Shown piece after piece: positions 27,578 to 32,576 of a stretch of 41,577 nt of DNA. The notes below the pieces were generated by a model. The model had not been told where the DNA came from. It saw nothing but the letters and a program-made list of their open reading frames with translations, and made no database searches. Both the position numbers and the translations under genes were made by a program. The DNA lies in contig JAGOTR010000001.1 of assembly GCA_018061685.1 (NCBI GenBank), forward strand, positions 1 through 41,577. Reading direction: 5' to 3'. The stretch's first letter is position 1. Every line of letters begins with the position of its first letter. The DNA is from Candidatus Magasanikiibacteriota bacterium. Lineage in GTDB: Bacteria; Patescibacteriota; Patescibacteriia; Magasanikbacterales; UBA922.

Positions 27578-28198
27578 TTAAAATCTACCGCCTCCCCCAC
27601 CCGTAAACAACGTATAAAAGAATTCAATAAACGGCTGCAATATATCAAAGAAAAAGAAAATAAAGATGAGCAAAATAACAAACCCATATCGCTCTAAATT
27701 GGCACGCACATTGTGCATAGAATCAGGCAACACGGCAAACAAAATTTTTGACCCATCAAGGGGTGGAATTGGGACTAAATTAAATACCCCTAACAGCACA
27801 TTGGCATATACCACAATGGACAAAAATAACGTTATGTCACCCGTAGGGATTACTCGAGTTAATAGGCCAAATACAATAGCCAAAACAAAATTAGACAATG
27901 GCCCGGCAATAGCAACGAGCACCGACCCCCATTTTTGATTTTTCAAATTATATGGGTTGTATGGCACCGGCTTGGCGTAGGCAAACAAAAAGTTGCCACC
28001 AGACCCAACAAACAACATAAGCGGAAGCAAAATAGTACCCCACAGGTCAATGTGTGCTAATGGGTTCAGGGTCAATCTGCCGGCATAACGAGCCGTTGGG
28101 TCTCCTAGCTGATCTGCCACATACCCATGCATATATTCATGAATAATGGCCGAGGGCAGCATGACGATAAAGAAAAATATGCGTGCAATTAAGTCCAT
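27578..28198 (-). CDS. Site-2-type M50 membrane metalloprotease
   Basis: 206 residues with about five hydrophobic segments. The zinc motif HEYMH is in the first transmembrane region (PSAIIHEYMHGYVADQLGDPTARYAGRLTLNPLAHIDLWGT), and the third ligand Asp is in NLVPIPPLDGSKI. It belongs to the small M50/YwhC-like group lacking a PDZ domain, which cleaves membrane proteins within the bilayer. The start is taken at the ATG (28198); a TTG two codons upstream is less likely. It is divergent from rpmB. Confidence 0.92.
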   Translation of the reverse strand: MDLIARIFFFIVMLPSAIIHEYMHGYVADQLGDPTARYAGRLTLNPLAHIDLWGTILLPLMLFVGSGGNFLFAYAKPVPYNPYNLKNQKWGSVLVAIAGPLSNFVLAIVFGLLTRVIPTGDITLFLSIVVYANVLLGVFNLVPIPPLDGSKILFAVLPDSMHNVRANLERYGFVILLIFIFFFFDILQPFIEFFYTLFTGGGGGRF

Positions 28199-28222
28199 AT
28201 ACAATTCAAATAAAAGCTATTC

Positions 28223-28251
28223 TTGACAAAATTAGTATTCTTATATATACT
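28223..28251 (+). promoter_or_regulatory. Promoter of rpmB
   Basis: TTGACA (28223-28228), 17-base spacer, TATACT (28246-28251); start near 28258, 42 bases before the ATG. Confidence 0.85.
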
Positions 28252-28299
28252 TTCGACACTCTTACTATACTGTAGTATTTCTATTATTTCAATACTCAT

Positions 28300-28467
28300 A
28301 TGTCACGTATTTGCGACAACTGTGGCAAAATTCCACAATCAGCAGCAAACCGAAGTCATGCAAAAAACAAAACCTTGCGAGTGCAACGACCAAACTTGCA
28401 AAAATTGCAAGGCGAACTCCTTTGCGGACGCTGCCGAAAGACTGAAACAAAAAAAGTTACCGCGTAA
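28300..28467 (+). CDS. rpmB: 50S ribosomal protein bL28
   Basis: 55 residues: [20 protein letters not shown] then [15 protein letters not shown], and a second Cys pair CGRC. The Cys pairs mark the zinc-binding bL28 form, and the [11 protein letters not shown] stretch is the family's rRNA-binding loop. The gene is complete with its own promoter and terminator, so it is a single-gene unit. Confidence 0.93.
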   Translation: MSRICDNCGKIPQSAANRSHAKNKTLRVQRPNLQKLQGELLCGRCRKTETKKVTA

Positions 28468-28474
28468 TAGTATA

Positions 28475-28509
28475 AAAAAACCATCCCGACTGAGTCGGGA
28501 TGGTTTTTT
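28475..28509 (+). terminator. Terminator of rpmB
   Basis: A 16-pair perfect stem (AAAAAACCATCCCGAC / GTCGGGATGGTTTTTT) with the loop TGA, starting 7 bases past the stop codon. Confidence 0.92.
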
Positions 28510-28580
28510 GTTTCCCTAATTCCCCAAAAAACGTGATCAAAATTTATTTGGGAATTAGGGATTAGGAAATAGGAATTTGG

Positions 28581-28604
28581 AACCTGCCTGCCGGCAGGCA
28601 GGTT
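28581..28604. repeat. GC-rich palindrome, isolated copy
   Basis: AACCTGCCTGCCGG and its mirror form a 24-base perfect palindrome with the same core as 2747-2766. It overlaps the stop codon of the 28603 gene and follows word-like repeats of TTAGGAATTAGG type. Confidence 0.8.
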
Positions 28605-28920
28605 AGAGGTGAAACCTCATGCCCTCAATCACCGCATGTATCCGTGCAGCCTCGCGCTCCACCGCCTCGCCCTCGTACTCACCGGCGTGCATAGATGTGC
28701 CACTATAGCTAGCTTGTTTTTGATCTAAATGCAAATTCACGTCAAACCCTACGTCTTTCATTTCTACATACGCATGAAAGCGCGGATAAAATACGCTGGG
28801 GCGGAGTGTGCGAACATAACTGACCTTTCTTGTTCGAGGATCTACAAACTCATGATACCCCGCCTTTCGGAGGAGTTGCTTTGGAATCATTTGGTATTGG
28901 TTTGAAAATGGTATAATCAT
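28603..28920 (-). CDS. Conserved-type hypothetical protein (105 aa)
   Basis: 105 residues starting MIIPFSNQYQMIPKQLLRKAG; the frame also opens 12 codons earlier at a GTG (28956), but that region overlaps the divergent promoter. The middle (YHEFVDPRTRKVSYVRTLRPSVFYPRFHAYVEM) and the segment DVNLHLDQKQASYSG look well folded; the end is a charged helix (GEAVEREAARIHAVIEG). AT-rich codon use is like the core genes. No function can be assigned. Confidence 0.75.
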   Translation of the reverse strand: MIIPFSNQYQMIPKQLLRKAGYHEFVDPRTRKVSYVRTLRPSVFYPRFHAYVEMKDVGFDVNLHLDQKQASYSGTSMHAGEYEGEAVEREAARIHAVIEGMRFHL

Positions 28921-28934
28921 ATCCACAGCTATGG

Positions 28935-28964
28935 TTGACAGAATCAATACTATCACTCTATAGT
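28935..28964 (+). promoter_or_regulatory. Promoter of the Thr-leader unit
   Basis: TTGACA (28935-28940), 18-base spacer, TATAGT (28959-28964). The start would be near 28971, ten bases before the leader peptide ATG. Confidence 0.8.
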
Positions 28965-28980
28965 GGATGAATCAAGCAAT

Positions 28981-29046
28981 ATGAATATACCATTTGTAAC
29001 AACTACCACCACTACCACTGTATTCACTGCCTCTTGGCTGGTGTAG
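28981..29046 (+). CDS. Thr-rich leader peptide (21 aa), putative attenuator
   Basis: An ORF of 21 codons: MNIPFV, seven consecutive Thr codons (ACA ACT ACC ACC ACT ACC ACT), then VFTASWLV and TAG. It has a consensus promoter before it and an intrinsic terminator 22 bases after it. No Shine-Dalgarno site precedes it, as for most core genes here. Eight Thr in 21 residues recalls the thr operon leader of enterobacteria. The Thr codon stretch (AACTACCACC, 29001-29010) can pair with GGTGTAGTT at the leader end, the protector pairing of classical attenuators. Confidence 0.65.
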   Translation: MNIPFVTTTTTTTVFTASWLV

Positions 29047-29097
29047 TTCTTGTATCAACACGATGCACAAACCACCCGCCGAAGAGGCGGGTGGTTT
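29036..29097 (+). promoter_or_regulatory. Transcription attenuator (antiterminator/terminator) of the Thr unit
   Basis: The terminator is AAACCACCCGCC (29069-29080) / GGCGGGTGGTTT (29086-29097), loop GAAGA, then TTATATAT. The alternative pairing is GGCTGGTG (29036-29043, the last leader codons) with CACCCGCC (29073-29080), seven of eight pairs. A ribosome stalled on the Thr codons would leave 29036-29043 free and favour antitermination; one reaching the stop codon would cover it. Confidence 0.65.
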
Positions 29098-29171
29098 TAT
29101 ATATACAAAGTACTGTACCTTGACTGCCGCGCGAGATTCTCAACCCTTGTTGCGTGGCTGAAAGGTGGAGT

Positions 29172-29414
29172 ATGGCAACGCCTCGATTCAATGGCAATTC
29201 ATGCCTTTCTGTGGGGGGAAATCCCTCTTCGGAATTTGCCGAATACGCACCGGCGCAAGCAGATTTGCGTGAGTGGAACCAAGCAAATCCCAGCCTCACA
29301 AAGGGCCAATTTGAAGCCACGTTCAAGGAGATCTGCGAACGGCGGAACCTCACCACCCACAACAACGCGTTCAAAGCCGCGTGGGAGGAGCTTTGGGAGG
29401 AATTGCACAGCTAA
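29172..29414 (+). CDS. GC-rich small protein under Thr attenuator (80 aa)
   Basis: 80 residues. ATG 29172 is preceded by AAAGGTGG at good spacing; a GTG six codons upstream is in frame but lacks a site. The N-terminus is low in charge (MATPRFNGNSCLSVGGNPSS); the rest is a likely helical, amphipathic domain with repeated Trp (DLREWNQANP, LTKGQFEATFKEICERRNL, AFKAAWEELWEELHS). No family recognised. Visibly GC-richer than flanking genes. It is the only gene downstream of the Thr attenuator and is followed by a hairpin at 29428. Confidence 0.7.
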   Translation: MATPRFNGNSCLSVGGNPSSEFAEYAPAQADLREWNQANPSLTKGQFEATFKEICERRNLTTHNNAFKAAWEELWEELHS

Positions 29415-29427
29415 ACACAGCCAGAGA

Positions 29428-29468
29428 GAACGGCAGTACACTTCCGGGGGAAGTCACTGCTGCCGTTC
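29428..29468 (+). terminator. Hairpin after the Thr-controlled gene
   Basis: GAACGGCAG/CTGCCGTTC outer and ACTTCC/GGAAGT inner pairs, 13 bases past the stop codon. There is no immediate T run, so termination would be weak; processing or 3'-end stabilisation is possible. Confidence 0.5.
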
Positions 29469-29531
29469 GCTCCCCCTACTTATATAGATATTCCTCTTTT
29501 TGGAGGATTTTTTTTATATAAACGTCACAAA

Positions 29532-29894
29532 TCATTCTCTTTGCAACATACTACGAATCAATCCTGAAAGCATTTTGGCGATACTACAAAGCAAATCATA
29601 TAACGCACTAAACAAATCTTCAGAAATATATTGCTCAATTTTTAAAATTCGTAATAATGCTACACATTCGTTTACCGAACCCTTAGCTATTATATAAAAA
29701 TTCTTTTTATCGTTTTTACTATATTTTCCAGAACCCTCAGCAATATTTAAAACGATGCTCAGTGCCGCTCGTTTTAGTTGATCTTGTATATGCTTTTCTA
29801 TTTTTTTATTTTTAAAAATTTGTATAACATGAACATAAAATTCTTCCGATTTTTGATACACCGGAAATTTCTCAAATTGAAATTCATTTGTCAT
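29532..29894 (-). CDS. Four-helix bundle protein (23S-intervening-sequence type)
   Basis: 120 residues of the small four-helix bundle family first found inside 23S rRNA intervening sequences and now common as free genes. The family core is clear: FEKFPVYQKSEEFYVHV, QLKRAALSIVLNIAEGSGKYS and the NFYIIAKGSVNECVALLRI helix. The start ATG at 29894 has GGGAGGG eight bases before it, better than the upstream in-frame codon. Its biochemical role is unknown. It is not located in an rRNA gene here. Confidence 0.88.
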   Translation of the reverse strand: MTNEFQFEKFPVYQKSEEFYVHVIQIFKNKKIEKHIQDQLKRAALSIVLNIAEGSGKYSKNDKKNFYIIAKGSVNECVALLRILKIEQYISEDLFSALYDLLCSIAKMLSGLIRSMLQRE

Positions 29895-29932
29895 AATATT
29901 TCCCTCCCAAAAAAATCCCTTACTTCTCAATT

Positions 29933-29994
29933 CTTAATCCTAAATCCTTACTTCTTTTATTTTTAATTGAAAGAAGTAAGGATTTAGGATTAAG
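29933..29994. repeat. Perfect 25-bp inverted repeat
   Basis: The arms at 29933-29957 and 29970-29994 are exact complements around a 12-base loop. The arm is built from CTTAATCCTAAATCC-type words. It lies between the four-helix gene and tRNA-Pro and has no coding content. Confidence 0.85.
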
Positions 29995-30030
29995 GTGAAG
30001 AATTAAGATAACTTTTCCCATAAAATATTT

Positions 30031-30106
30031 TGGTCGGACCGGCGGGGCTCGAACCCGCGGCCTCAGGACCCCCAGCCCTGCGCGCTACCAACTGCGCCAC
30101 GATCCG
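30031..30106 (-). tRNA. tRNA-Pro (anticodon GGG)
   Basis: Acceptor CGGATCG/CGGTCCG, D arm GCGC/GCGC, anticodon stem CAGGG/TCCTG with the loop CTGGGGG (anticodon GGG), T arm GCGGG/CCCGC. Discriminator A and the 3' CCA are encoded, unlike the tRNA-Trp gene. It starts with C1-G72, as expected for bacterial tRNA-Pro. Confidence 0.95.
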
Positions 30107-30161
30107 ATTTAAGACTCATTAGTTTTATCAAAGATTATTATTTTTGTAAATATACGGATAC

Positions 30162-30321
30162 AAAAACAACCCCACTCGGGATTGTTTTTATCGATCCTCT
30201 CTCGTCTATTAATTACCCCTACAAAAAATAGGTGGGTTGCCGCAACTCCGACCCACAGGTCGGAACAATATAGACATCCCTTGGTAACTTGCAACGGATA
30301 AAAATAAGACGAAGAAGATCA
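30162..30321 (-). ncRNA. Candidate small structured RNA upstream of tRNA-Pro
   Basis: A promoter (TTGACC at 30351-30356, 17 bases, TATAGT at 30328-30333, minus strand) and a terminator-like hairpin (AAAAACAATCCC / GGGGTTGTTTTT, 30162-30189) bracket ~150 bases. Inside are CCGACC-TGT-GGGTCGG, GTTGC-G-GCAAC and a CCC/GGG pairing. No convincing ORF was seen (only GTG-started frames). It may be a small RNA, or a leader that gates tRNA-Pro transcription, which lies just beyond the terminator. Confidence 0.35.
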
Positions 30322-30327
30322 CTTATA

Positions 30328-30356
30328 ACTATACACAATTTTATTTTTTCGGTCAA
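30328..30356 (-). promoter_or_regulatory. Promoter upstream of tRNA-Pro region
   Basis: TTGACC, 17-base spacer, TATAGT on the minus strand. It is the nearest strong promoter for tRNA-Pro. Confidence 0.65.
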
Positions 30357-30358
30357 AC

Positions 30359-30441
30359 AAAAACACCACATTCCATAAAAATCTCCTATATACACACGAA
30401 ATATATTCATGTGTATATGTGATGATGGAATGGGTGTTTTT
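30359..30441. repeat. Large hairpin with nested perfect stem
   Basis: The outer arms AAAAACACC-A-CATTCCAT and ATGGAATGGGTGTTTTT pair with one bulge. The inner ATATACACA (30388-30396) and TGTGTATAT (30410-30418) are exact complements. It ends in a T run on the plus strand. Confidence 0.7.
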
Positions 30442-30448
30442 TGTAGGA

Positions 30449-30498
30449 AAGTTTGTGATGAATTGTACATGTGGGTATGCACTTTTCATCACAAACTT
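30449..30498. repeat. 14-bp perfect hairpin downstream of the Phe-controlled gene
   Basis: AAGTTTGTGATGAA and TTCATCACAAACTT, 22-base loop. On the minus strand it is the first structure after the stop codon at 30523, then the hairpin at 30359 follows. Confidence 0.7.
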
Positions 30499-30522
30499 GT
30501 CCATTGACGGTGCCGAAAAAAC

Positions 30523-30666
30523 CTAGTGCGGCAAAGGCACCCGCTGGTGTTCCGTACGGGGTTGCGGCGTTACCTCCCCCAAAACAATTGGCTGCTTGGG
30601 AACCTTCTTTGGGTCAGCCTGTGCAGGAGCAGGAGTTGAGTTTCCACTGGTTACTCGCGTACCCAT
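30523..30666 (-). CDS. GC-rich Pro-rich small protein under Phe attenuator (47 aa)
   Basis: 47 residues, Pro/Gln-rich and basic (MGTRVTSGNSTPAPAQADPK, then KVPKQPIVLGEVTPQP). The ATG at 30666 has AAAGGA about nine bases before it. The frame continues upstream to an ATG at 30753, which would give 76 residues, but with a poorer site. No domain recognised; it is probably unstructured. A plus-strand frame overlaps the same bases but lacks any start signal. Confidence 0.5.
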   Translation of the reverse strand: MGTRVTSGNSTPAPAQADPKKVPKQPIVLGEVTPQPRTEHQRVPLPH

Positions 30667-30781
30667 AATGTTTTTTCCTTTCCCTCTTGGGATAGACCAC
30701 GCCTCACCGATCTCCCTGACCGGCGGCTTTCGTAAAACGATACACCCTATCATTTTGCCAAAGCCACCGACCAGTACAAAT

Positions 30782-30829
30782 AAAAAATCGCCTCCTTCGG
30801 CGAATTATTTTTTTACAAAACAACTCACC
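30782..30829 (-). promoter_or_regulatory. Transcription attenuator of the Phe unit
   Basis: Minus strand. The terminator pairs TCGCC with GGCGA around the loop GAAGGA, extended by AAT/ATT, followed by TTTTTT. Antiterminator: GGTGAGTTGTTTT (30829-30817) pairs at all 13 positions (three G-T) with AAAATAATTCGCC (30811-30799) around the five-base loop GTAAA, using up the terminator's first arm. The antiterminator begins seven bases past the leader stop codon, where a terminating ribosome would cover it. Confidence 0.6.
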
Positions 30830-30835
30830 AAAGGG

Positions 30836-30883
30836 TTAGGCGAAAAAAAAGAAAAAAGAAAATTGTTTGGTATATAATTTCAT
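30836..30883 (-). CDS. Phe-rich leader peptide (15 aa), putative attenuator
   Basis: The ORF MKLYTKQFSFFFFFA ends in TAA. Six of 15 codons are Phe (TTT/TTC), five in a row, recalling the pheA and pheST leaders of enterobacteria. A TGTTAGAAT extended -10 lies nine bases before the ATG. T-rich DNA makes Phe codons by chance, so the leader call leans on the attenuator that follows and its likeness to the Gln unit. Confidence 0.5.
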   Translation of the reverse strand: MKLYTKQFSFFFFFA

Positions 30884-31022
30884 ATTTTTATTATTCTAAC
30901 AGATAAAAATAAATATGCAGGCGGTGTGCCCCTCGCACCCCTACTTTTTCCAAAGTGGGGGCACGAGGGGGAGGGAACGCGAAGTTCTTTGAATGAGATG
31001 GGCTCCTTCCTCCTCATTTTTT

Positions 31023-31226
31023 TCACCAGAATCGGTGTCCGTTCGTCGTGTATTTCTCACGACATGAACTACACTCAAACGTGCGCTGCGAAGATTGCCC
31101 AGCCAAATTCCGGACAACCGTATGCTTCGCAGTACAGCGGCGTGCTGGACAAGAAAATGTAGCGCCCTCCTTGGCGCCGAGTGTCAAATAAAAGCTCGCA
31201 TTGTCTTTGAGCAAAGGCTGGCTCAT
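31023..31226 (-). CDS. Small putative zinc-binding protein (67 aa)
   Basis: 67 residues with FSCPARRC (CX4C) and, ~22 residues later, ECSSC (CX2C), plausibly one four-Cys zinc ribbon. The ATG is preceded by GGGAGGGGAG at a good distance, one of the best ribosome sites in the window. GC-rich like its neighbours. A long hairpin (31271-31329) and a 20-codon ORF lie in its leader. Function unknown; nucleic-acid binding or a redox role is possible. Confidence 0.68.
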   Translation of the reverse strand: MSQPLLKDNASFYLTLGAKEGATFSCPARRCTAKHTVVRNLAGQSSQRTFECSSCREKYTTNGHRFW

Positions 31227-31270
31227 TTTTTTAGCTCCCCTCCCGTGGAATGCACCCCAAACTCAGACAT

Positions 31271-31329
31271 TGAGCCGGCGTGCGAAGAAAAAAGTACCCA
31301 TGTACCAATCTCTTCACACGCCGTCTCAA
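31271..31329 (-). promoter_or_regulatory. Long leader hairpin of the 31023 gene
   Basis: Arms TTGAG-A-CGGCGTGTGAAGA and TCTTCGCACGCCG-G-CTCAA pair with one mismatch and one wobble; GTAC/GTAC pairs inside the loop. Its first arm overlaps the TGA of a 20-codon ORF (31326-31388, MFRSKVIFKKYFEGTRIIFY). No U run follows, so any control would be translational or by processing. Confidence 0.5.
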
Positions 31330-31441
31330 TAAAAAATTATTCGCGTTCCCTCAAAATATTTTTTAAAGATCACTTTACTCCTAAACATCCTCCGCTTTTC
31401 CCAATGAACAACAGAGTTCACAGAGAAAAGCCAAAGCGTTT

Positions 31442-31476
31442 AAAAAAAATCACCCGAGGATTTTTTCCGGGGTGAT
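31442..31476 (-). terminator. Terminator after the 31508 small ORF
   Basis: Minus strand: ATCACCCCGG / CCTCGGGTGAT stem with an A-rich loop, followed by eight T. It separates the 31672 promoter and small ORF from the 31023 gene, so it may also be an attenuator for that gene. Confidence 0.7.
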
Positions 31477-31507
31477 ATTACTTGTGCAAATGTGGTATGC
31501 GTTTCTT

Positions 31508-31648
31508 CTATGAAGCGCTTACGCTTGTATTTTTTGCTTGTAATATATTGCCGGAAAATTCCTGAATCCAATTAAACACAAAGAGATCCACAATCACGAG
31601 GAGCTTCTGAATAAAACGGCAAATATATTGTTGAGCAATTTGTTTCAT
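31508..31648 (-). CDS. Small ORF in a short transcription unit (46 aa)
   Basis: 46 residues: MKQIAQQYICRFIQ, a hydrophobic, aromatic helix (KLLVIVDLFVFNWIQEF), then a polar Ser/Asn-rich end. A TTGACC-17-TACAGT promoter lies 24 bases upstream and an intrinsic terminator 32 bases downstream. It has no Shine-Dalgarno site. It could be a small membrane-associated peptide, a leader peptide for the 31023 gene, or part of a non-coding RNA. Confidence 0.4.
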   Translation of the reverse strand: MKQIAQQYICRFIQKLLVIVDLFVFNWIQEFSGNILQAKNTSVSAS

Positions 31649-31671
31649 AATATATTTTATTGATACGGTTA

Positions 31672-31700
31672 ACTGTACTACTCAAAAAATGTGTGGTCAA
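31672..31700 (-). promoter_or_regulatory. Promoter of the 31508 unit
   Basis: Minus strand: TTGACC (31695-31700), 17-base spacer, TACAGT (31672-31677). The -10 is of the TACnGT type also seen at 35532 and 37909. Confidence 0.55.
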
Positions 31701-31710
31701 GAAAAGTTAT

Positions 31711-31812
31711 CCCCATCTTCGCCTACGCTGCGCTACGGCTACGATGGGCAGGCCCAACAGTGACAATTAACTATTAACGATTGACCCCGAAGAACGGGGC
31801 ACGCAATTAACG
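31711..31812. repeat. Composite intergenic repeat near ndk
   Basis: A CCATCTTCGCCTACGCTGCG / CTACGATGGG palindromic part is followed by CAATTAACTATTAACGATTGACC and CCCGAAGAACGGGG. The flanking words match those around the copy at 2712. Confidence 0.65.
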
Positions 31813-31817
31813 TGTTG

Positions 31818-31916
31818 TGTCACTCCGAGCGATGAGCCTTCAGGCGAAGAGTCGAGGAGTTCAGGAACATCAACGCACTGATGATTCTGAACTCCTCGAC
31901 TCCGCTCGGAGTGACA
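31818..31916. repeat. TGTCA...TGACA palindromic element near ndk
   Basis: TGTCACTCCGAGCG pairs with CGCTCGGAGTGACA, and GTCGAGGAGTTCAG with CTGAACTCCTCGAC, leaving a CAACGCACTGATGAT-type loop and an unpaired GCCTTCAGGCGAAGA bulge on the left side. It resembles a miniature, transposase-less mobile element. Confidence 0.8.
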
Positions 31917-31978
31917 TAATAAAATATACAAAAACGCACCACTCTATGATGCGTCTGTTTTTGTTTTTCGTAAGAAAA

Positions 31979-32458
31979 CTATTTTCTCTCATCATCCATG
32001 TACACATGCATGAATTCTGATTTTGAATAGTCAAAGATTTCTTCTTCTCTAAAAAATCGAGCAACTTCTGCGGTAGCAGTTTCAACAGAATCTGAACAAT
32101 GTACCACATTGGCAAATCCCATAGCCAAGTCACCTCGGATAGTACCTGCGTCTGCTTTTGCCCCGTCAGTCACGCCAGCAATCAAGCGAACCGCTTCAAT
32201 AGAATTTTTTCCTTCGGCACAGATAATCACCACAGGAGAAGATTTCATAAATGCTTCAAGCCCTGGGTAAAATGGCTTTTCTACATGATGCGCATAGTGC
32301 TCACGTAATTTTTCTTCACTCAAATATTCCATTTTTAACCCAACAATTTTTAACCCTTTTCTTTCGAGGCGTTTCACTACTTCTCCTACAAGTCCACGCT
32401 GTACGCCATCTGGTTTGATGATTAAAATTGTTTTTTCTTTGATTCCTTGCATGTTCAT
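31979..32458 (-). CDS. ndk: Nucleoside diphosphate kinase
   Basis: 159 residues. ILIIKPDGVQRGLVGEVVKR opens the fold, followed by HYAHHVEKPFYPGL, and the active-site His is in ANVVHCSDSVETATAE. RGDLAMGF stands where RGD(F/Y) is usual. It balances NTP pools by phosphate transfer from ATP. Single gene, with TGTCA-type repeats on both sides. Confidence 0.96.
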   Translation of the reverse strand: MNMQGIKEKTILIIKPDGVQRGLVGEVVKRLERKGLKIVGLKMEYLSEEKLREHYAHHVEKPFYPGLEAFMKSSPVVIICAEGKNSIEAVRLIAGVTDGAKADAGTIRGDLAMGFANVVHCSDSVETATAEVARFFREEEIFDYSKSEFMHVYMDDERK

Positions 32459-32529
32459 AATATATTTTTGCTTAAATATGGTGTGAGTATAGCAAAATAT
32501 ACTCTTTTGTCAAGACTCTACTATACTAT

Positions 32530-32558
32530 TGTCATCCTGAACTTGTTTCAGGATGACA
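32530..32558. repeat. Short TGTCA...TGACA palindrome
   Basis: TGTCATCCTGAA and TTTCAGGATGACA around a short centre, the minimal form of the elements at 23495 and 31818. Confidence 0.75.
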
Positions 32559-32576
32559 TGTAACTGAGATGTTAAC

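Noticed and set aside
28223-28519. 98-codon plus-strand frame over rpmB
   Set aside because: Starts inside the promoter and lies out of frame with the clear bL28 gene.
29428-29468. SRP (4.5S) RNA fragment at the CTTCCGGGGGAAG hairpin
   Set aside because: The conserved SRP Alu/S-domain tetraloop and bulge pattern (GGAAGCAGC) is not present.
30219-30482. Minus-strand ORF of up to 87 codons upstream of tRNA-Pro
   Set aside because: No ribosome site, runs across promoter and hairpins, no protein-like pattern.
30880-31017. 45-codon ORF between the zinc-type gene and the Phe leader (minus strand)
   Set aside because: It contains a 35-base hairpin (30930-30974), has low-complexity coding and overlaps the Phe leader start; possible but not supported.
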